A stretch of DNA of 36,611 nucleotides. Origin: a virus. Positions 33,840 to 36,611 of the stretch are shown here, piece after piece (within the stretch, counting starts at the first letter, position 1; each line of letters starts with the position of its first letter). Both the position numbers and the translations under genes were made by a program. The notes beneath the pieces are model-generated. The model did no database searches. It had not been told where the DNA came from and worked only from the letters and a program-made list of their open reading frames with translations. The stretch covers positions 1 to 36,611 of the IMG/VR virus record IMGVR_UViG_3300025138_000128; one strand, 5' to 3'.

Positions 33840-34347
33840 TAAGTGCAGCATCAATTGCTGAAGAAGCGCTTGGCGCTTTACGAGTTGTATCACTCAAGAT
33901 AGTATGGTTAGCCTCACCTGTTACAACAGTTGAGTTAACATAAATATACATATCATCTTTCATGATAAAATCACCGTCTTTACCAGCACGCTTTGCAGCT
34001 CTGTCAAAGTTAGCAACTTGCCACTCACTACCTTCGGTAGTTTCAGTAATCTGAATGTTTAGAGTTTCTTCAGGAAATCCTGCTAATTTAGGATCTACTT
34101 GTCCAATCTCTAATACATCACCTTCTCCTAAAGAAGATACATCAATACCAAACTGCTTTTCGATACTTCCAGGAGTACCTGACAGCCAAGAATATCTTGG
34201 TTTTTGTTGGTTAAATCGATCATCATCTTCATTTAACAATCCAAGTACATTTGCACTTGATGTTGCTGTTTTGATTACTTGTGAAAATGCAAGTTGAACC
34301 TTGCCACCCTTCACACCTCTTGCGGATTCTAGAACTAATTTGTTCAT
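33832..34347 (-). CDS. conserved crAss-like protein of unknown function, 171 aa
   Basis: The sequence (KGGKVQLAFSQV at 14-25, EDDDRFNQQKPRYSWLSGTP at 40-59, FGIDVSSLGEGD) has a pattern I recall from a conserved protein of crAss-like phages. The mix of strands and loops could be an OB-like or other small beta fold, but no function is certain. The gene stands alone, with a 292-bp non-coding stretch upstream and the strongest terminator of the window directly downstream. It uses more G/C-rich codons than the small ORFs nearby. These features suggest an abundant product. A single-strand DNA-binding role is one guess. Confidence 0.62.
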   Translation of the reverse strand: MNKLVLESARGVKGGKVQLAFSQVIKTATSSANVLGLLNEDDDRFNQQKPRYSWLSGTPGSIEKQFGIDVSSLGEGDVLEIGQVDPKLAGFPEETLNIQITETTEGSEWQVANFDRAAKRAGKDGDFIMKDDMYIYVNSTVVTGEANHTILSDTTRKAPSASSAIDAALNG

Positions 34348-34544
34348 TTTTTTGATAGTTTTTAAATTGTTAATTAATATAATTGTAAGGTGCTTCTATC
34401 AGACTTATAAAGTCCATAAGAGTACAAATCAAAGCGTGTTTGTACAATTGCCTACTGTTGTTTTTTCGACGATGCGCAACAGAAATAGCTCGATAAATAG
34501 TATACTAAAGACTCAATTCAATGTATGGTCTTTCAAGTATATTA
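34348..34544 (-). other. structured non-coding stretch upstream of the 171-aa gene
   Basis: No convincing gene is seen. Three hairpins follow each other: a small GACTT/AAGTC stem (34402-34414), GTACAAA/TTTGTAC (34422-34428 with 34439-34445, 7 bp) and CTGTTG/CAACAG (34455-34460 with 34477-34482, 6 bp). An A-rich TTTAAAAAC leader (34358-34366) precedes the ATG of the 171-aa gene. The stretch probably holds its promoter and leader; a TTTG followed after 20 bases by TATAAG is a weak promoter-like pair. Confidence 0.45.
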
Positions 34545-34629
34545 GTGCTAAGACAGGATTCGAACCTGCAACTTACTATAGGAAATCATACTAACCTTAG
34601 TATGTTTTTCCATTTTAAACTACTTAGCT
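34545..34629 (-). tRNA. tRNA-like gene with enlarged anticodon loop (identity unassigned)
   Basis: On the - strand the 85-base element has a standard T arm (GCAGG-TTCGAAT-CCTGT) and U8-A9. It has a 4-bp D stem (GTTT/AAAC) with a GG-containing loop, and a 6-bp acceptor (GCTAAG/CTTAGC) with a mismatched A-A at the end pair. The best canonical layout puts the anticodon stem as TACTA/TAGTA and leaves a 4-base variable loop. The anticodon loop is then 19 bases, 12 more than normal. Other foldings give 6- or 8-base loops. CCA is not encoded. It may be a decaying tRNA, a tRNA-like regulatory RNA, or a tRNA with an insert. No anticodon can be assigned. Confidence 0.55.
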
Positions 34630-34639
34630 GGTTAAAATT

Positions 34640-34885
34640 TTAACTAGGATTTTCTAATGCATACATAATTGCTTCGCATGCTGGGGTAAAGAATGGAGTT
34701 TCAGAATCATATTTATTTATTCTTTCAAATGTTATATCATCAGGTATAACACCTTTATCTAATAATTCATACATATATTCTTCTCTTTCAAGAACATCAT
34801 CCATATTTTTTGCTGTAAACAGATTAATAATTATAGTAGAGCTATCATTTACTAATGCTGTAATTTTATATTGATATACTGTCAT
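34640..34885 (-). CDS. hypothetical protein, 81 aa
   Basis: Small protein with a strand-rich N-terminus (YQYKITALVNDSSTIIINLF) and an acidic helical middle (VLEREEYMYELLDKG). No family recognised and no membrane segment. It stands between a terminator-like hairpin (upstream) and the tRNA-like element (11 bases downstream). Confidence 0.52.
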   Translation of the reverse strand: MTVYQYKITALVNDSSTIIINLFTAKNMDDVLEREEYMYELLDKGVIPDDITFERINKYDSETPFFTPACEAIMYALENPS

Positions 34886-34899
34886 AACTATTAAGTTTT

Positions 34900-34931
34900 A
34901 AATAAGACCTAGGCTTTTACACCTAGGTCTT
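34900..34931 (-). terminator. 10-bp terminator-like hairpin after the lipoprotein gene
   Basis: AAGACCTAGG (34904-34913) and CCTAGGTCTT (34922-34931) form a perfect 10-bp stem with an 8-base loop, followed on the - strand by TTATTT. The U run is short. A second small dyad (GTACT-ATA-AGTAC, 34935-34947) precedes it. It lies 19 bases before the ATG of the 81-aa gene. Confidence 0.65.
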
Positions 34932-34959
34932 TCTGTACTATAAGTACTAAGATAAGAAA

Positions 34960-35130
34960 TTATATCTTATCATCTTCCAACACTGTAACACTCTCTCCAG
35001 AGTCTCCATAAGCATCACACATAACGTGGCCGCTACCGCATGATGTTAATACTAATGCAACTATAGATATAATTGCAAACCAAGAAGCCACTATAACTAA
35101 TCCTGGTTTTTTCATAACTAAATTTTTCAT
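34960..35130 (-). CDS. small lipoprotein, 56 aa
   Basis: I chose the ATG at 35130 (MKNLVMKKPG). From there a basic n-region, a hydrophobic segment (LVIVASWFAIISIVALVL) and a lipobox LTSC form a clear lipoprotein signal. The longer frame (ATG 35196) would hide this behind an unrelated N-terminus and overlap the 43-aa gene. The mature part is short, with HVMCDAYG and an acidic end. A CDAYG motif occurs in other small Bacteroidota lipoproteins as I recall. The role is unknown; envelope modification or exclusion of other phages is possible. Confidence 0.65.
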   Translation of the reverse strand: MKNLVMKKPGLVIVASWFAIISIVALVLTSCGSGHVMCDAYGDSGESVTVLEDDKI

Positions 35131-35140
35131 TGTTAAGAAT

Positions 35141-35272
35141 TTAAGGTAAATAAATAGAACGAGCAGTAATCGTGTCAGGCTCGTCGGTTCTGACATAGGC
35201 TAAATCTTTTGAAGAAGTAACATATTCTACATTGTTTCTGTAATAAGTATATAAATACTGTAATTGATTCAT
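35141..35272 (-). CDS. small protein, 43 aa
   Basis: The ATG at 35272 (MNQLQYLYTYYRNNVEYV...) opens a 43-codon frame ending in TAA at 35143-35141, exactly filling the gap between the DUF1287 gene and the lipoprotein gene. The product is Tyr- and Thr-rich with a balanced composition (SKDLAYVRTDEPDTITARS) and looks like a real protein. It lies 3 bases after the DUF1287 stop. A nested inverted repeat (35156-35191) lies in its 3' half, so part of this region may also act as RNA structure. No family recognised. Confidence 0.5.
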   Translation of the reverse strand: MNQLQYLYTYYRNNVEYVTSSKDLAYVRTDEPDTITARSIYLP

Positions 35273-35275
35273 AAT

Positions 35276-35869
35276 TTAAGGTTTAAATCTAAAATGTTCT
35301 AAGTTGTTTTCATCATAATATACATCAGCTATAACAGGACCTTCTCCAATATTGTGAGCACAATAATATCTATTAGTTCCTGGAACTTTTTCGTCAATAA
35401 GTATACCAATATGCCAATTATCCCAGAATATTATATCTCCTGGTTTAAAAGAGTCATTTTGTCCTAATTCTGATTCAGGATAGTGTAGTTTAAAGAATTT
35501 TTTTAATATTCTTACACGTCTGTGATCTATATTAGCATCAGGATGCAATCCATATCCTTTTAAAGGATTAGGATAATAATACTTATGATGTTTCTTTACA
35601 GATTCATGTACAAGTACTTGTAAATCTACATTAACATATCTATAAGCTCTGATAATAACATCAGTACACACACCTATATCAGCAGGAACATCACCATTGG
35701 GATAGTCAATGATACGATAACTACCGTCATAAGTCACATCTTGTGTAGTCTGCCATTTAGCATGATATATAACTTTATCAATAAAATTATAATCAGGCAT
35801 TTTTTTATTAGATTGGGAATGAGTCATAAGACCCACTCCCATCATTACTATAAGCAATAAATTTTTCAT
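35276..35869 (-). CDS. secreted DUF1287-family protein, NlpC/P60-like peptidoglycan hydrolase candidate
   Basis: The N-terminus (MKNLLLIVMMGVGLMTHSQS) is a cleavable signal peptide. The mature protein carries the DUF1287 signature: YPNGDVPADIGVCTDVIIRAY (C68), DLQVLVHES, NIDHRRVRILKKFF, FKPGDIIFWD, HIGIL (H153) and HNIGEGP (H172). DUF1287 is related to NlpC/P60-type cysteine hydrolases, with the Cys and His as likely catalytic residues. A secreted cell-wall enzyme is a good candidate for the phage endolysin or for an envelope-modifying enzyme. It sits among small membrane and lipoprotein genes on the - strand. The cell-wall role is inferred from the family. Confidence 0.8.
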   Translation of the reverse strand: MKNLLLIVMMGVGLMTHSQSNKKMPDYNFIDKVIYHAKWQTTQDVTYDGSYRIIDYPNGDVPADIGVCTDVIIRAYRYVNVDLQVLVHESVKKHHKYYYPNPLKGYGLHPDANIDHRRVRILKKFFKLHYPESELGQNDSFKPGDIIFWDNWHIGILIDEKVPGTNRYYCAHNIGEGPVIADVYYDENNLEHFRFKP

Positions 35870-35871
35870 AA

Positions 35872-36126
35872 CTATTTGTTTTTAGTTAAATCTTCAGGAT
35901 ATACAAGCTTACCGTCTATATAACGAATAGCTTCATTGTATTCAAAATCTCCTGATTCAATATATTCAAGTATTTCTTCTTGATAACAGTGTTCAAATAC
36001 AAATAATTTTTCTGTATCATGATTTACTACATAAAGATAGTATAAATCTCTGTCATCATTTTGTTCATTCATAGGTTCAACAAAGCCCATACCTATGAGA
36101 TGGGCGAAAATAATTTTAAGTAACAT
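35872..36126 (-). CDS. hypothetical protein, 84 aa
   Basis: Small acidic protein. The first 18 residues (MLLKIIFAHLIGMGFVEP) are hydrophobic and could be a signal-like segment, or the true start could be the Met at residue 19 (36072). The leader before 36126 (TTAATTAAAACCAAAAACC) resembles those of other genes, so I kept it. The rest (LYYLYVVNHDTEKLFVFEHC) is strand-like with an acidic end. No family recognised. It lies 2 bases before the DUF1287 gene. Confidence 0.55.
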   Translation of the reverse strand: MLLKIIFAHLIGMGFVEPMNEQNDDRDLYYLYVVNHDTEKLFVFEHCYQEEILEYIESGDFEYNEAIRYIDGKLVYPEDLTKNK

Positions 36127-36158
36127 GGTTTTTGGTTTTAATTAATAAATAAAATGCA

Positions 36159-36223
36159 AGCAGTGTCAAAGGTTACGGTACTGAGCTTTCCATAAGTACT
36201 AACGTTCTTGTAACCTATGTGCT
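36159..36223 (-). ncRNA. structured untranslated element A (three nested stems)
   Basis: AGCA/TGCT (36159-36162 with 36220-36223), AGGTTAC/GTAACCT (36170-36176 with 36210-36216) and GTACT/AGTAC (36178-36182 with 36195-36199) form three nested stems in a 109-bp gap without genes. It lies between the small membrane protein gene and the 84-aa gene. It shares GCACATA and an AAAG-CTC segment, in the same order, with element B further right. It may be a leader RNA, attenuator or small RNA. Confidence 0.45.
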
Positions 36224-36235
36224 AAGAAAGGACTA

Positions 36236-36466
36236 TTAAACTCTTCTTATTGAATGACGATCTGCTTGCAATGTTTTAATCTTTTTTTTGTCTATTTTTT
36301 TATCTATGGCTCTGACAGTTCTTCCTATGTCTATTAAGTCATTGGTTATATGATGTTGTCTTTTATTAAGATCTTCCCAATAGTATTCTTGATTCCATTT
36401 TATAAGGACAAGAATAATAAGATTTATTAGTGATATTCCAGTTATTATTAATATTGCTGTAATCAT
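36236..36466 (-). CDS. small membrane protein, 76 aa
   Basis: The ATG at 36466 gives a product beginning MITAILIITGISLINLIILV, one strong transmembrane helix, followed by a charged helical tail (YYWEDLNKRQHHI, then Lys-rich KKIDKKKIKTL). The longer frame from 36541 would translate the structured element B and is rejected. A TTAAAACAAAAAAA leader precedes the ATG. One N-terminal helix with a long charged coil is seen in spanin- or holin-like accessory proteins, but no family is recognised. Confidence 0.58.
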   Translation of the reverse strand: MITAILIITGISLINLIILVLIKWNQEYYWEDLNKRQHHITNDLIDIGRTVRAIDKKIDKKKIKTLQADRHSIRRV

Positions 36467-36492
36467 TTTTTTTGTTTTAAGTAAATAAAATA

Positions 36493-36578
36493 AACAAGGT
36501 GCGCTAGATGTCTTAGTAGGAGTCTTTACGTACTGCCGCATCTTATGTGCGTTGACTTACATACCACCATACCTTGTT
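36493..36578 (-). ncRNA. structured untranslated element B (nested stems)
   Basis: AACAAGGT/ACCTTGTT (36493-36500 with 36571-36578, 8 bp) encloses GCGC/GTGC (36501-36504 with 36547-36550), AGATG/CATCT (36506-36510 with 36539-36543) and AGTA/TACT (36515-36518 with 36531-36534). It lies upstream of the 76-aa membrane protein gene. Its inner part aligns with element A (GCACATA, then a stem, then AAAGACTC), with different stem sequences that still pair. The window ends soon after, with another small hairpin CACTG/CAGTG (36594-36608). Confidence 0.45.
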
Positions 36579-36611
36579 AGTCTGCTTAACATCACTGACT
36601 TTACAGTGCCC

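Noticed and set aside
34370-34417. 15-codon upstream frame before the 171-aa gene
   Set aside because: It is too short to judge, has no leader motif, and overlaps hairpin bases; kept as part of the structured non-coding stretch.
34301-34594. + strand frame across the tRNA-like element (ending with AKTGFEPAT)
   Set aside because: The TGFEPAT string is the known false translation of a tRNA T arm read from the wrong strand.
35131-35196. Longer start (35196) for the 56-aa lipoprotein
   Set aside because: It would place unrelated residues before a clear lipoprotein signal and overlap the 43-aa gene; the ATG at 35130 fits better.
36467-36541. Longer start (36541) for the 76-aa membrane protein
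   Set aside because: The extra codons translate the nested stems of element B; the ATG at 36466 directly begins the membrane helix and has an A-rich leader.
1-36611. CRISPR array, insertion sequence, integrase or attachment sites
   Set aside because: No spaced repeats, transposase or recombinase motifs, or flanking direct repeats were seen; the window fits a lytic phage.

Overview
The window is a segment of an AT-rich, lytic, tailed double-stranded DNA phage, most probably a crAss-like phage (Crassvirales) of a Bacteroidota host. The strongest sign is a giant protein carrying the catalytic DFDID motif of the crAss-like virion RNA polymerase. Other signs are the two-arm gene layout (virion/RNAP arm on one strand, replication arm on the other), the absence of Shine-Dalgarno sites with A-rich leaders instead, and a replication set of DnaG-type primase, DnaB-type helicase, family A polymerase, SF2 helicase and a Sak4-like ATPase. 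No integrase, transposase, CRISPR array or rRNA is seen. TAG, TAA and TGA all end genes, so no stop codon appears to be reassigned here.

Layout. (1) Positions 1-14939, + strand: a giant polypeptide of at least 3171 residues (RNA polymerase plus a zincin-like domain) that is already open at the left edge; a second giant virion-type protein (1508 aa) with a degenerate zincin-like site and a membrane-like segment; and a calcineurin-like phosphoesterase. (2) At 14934-14939 the two strands meet tail to tail. (3) 14934-30546, - strand, is the replication and recombination arm. In transcription order it holds a family A DNA polymerase, an SF2 helicase, a small protein, a DnaB helicase, two small proteins, a Sak4-like ATPase, two small proteins (one a candidate SSB), a primase, a VWA/metallopeptidase protein with its MoxR AAA+ partner, an unknown 394-aa protein, a RusA-like resolvase, a RecE/RecB-like PD-(D/E)XK nuclease, an unknown protein, a spore-photoproduct-lyase-like radical SAM protein and a last small gene. 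(4) 30583-33740, - strand: a tightly overlapping operon of small proteins (two membrane proteins, a lipoprotein, a zinc-ribbon protein and a two-domain putative DNA-binding protein). (5) 33832-36611, - strand: a 171-aa protein with its own terminator, a 292-bp non-coding stretch with hairpins and an odd tRNA-like gene, a lipoprotein, a 43-aa gene, a secreted DUF1287 peptidoglycan-hydrolase-like protein, a small membrane protein and two structured, possibly homologous, untranslated elements.

How it may work together (inference from known crAss-like phages). The giant RNAP is packaged in the virion and enters the cell with other ejected cargo, possibly including the 1508-aa protein, to transcribe the early - strand arm. 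That arm makes the replisome (polymerase, helicase, primase, SSB candidate) and a recombination kit (Sak4-like ATPase, PD-(D/E)XK exonuclease, RusA-like resolvase). The MoxR-VWA pair is an unexplained protein-remodelling module inside the replication arm.

Points most worth following up are the SPL-like repair enzyme, the paired active and degenerate zincin-like sites in the giant proteins, the MoxR/VWA-metallopeptidase pair, the hairpins placed just before start codons within the - strand arm, the tRNA-like gene with an enlarged anticodon loop, and the twin structured elements at the right end. Several gene starts given here are corrected from the longest possible reading frame.
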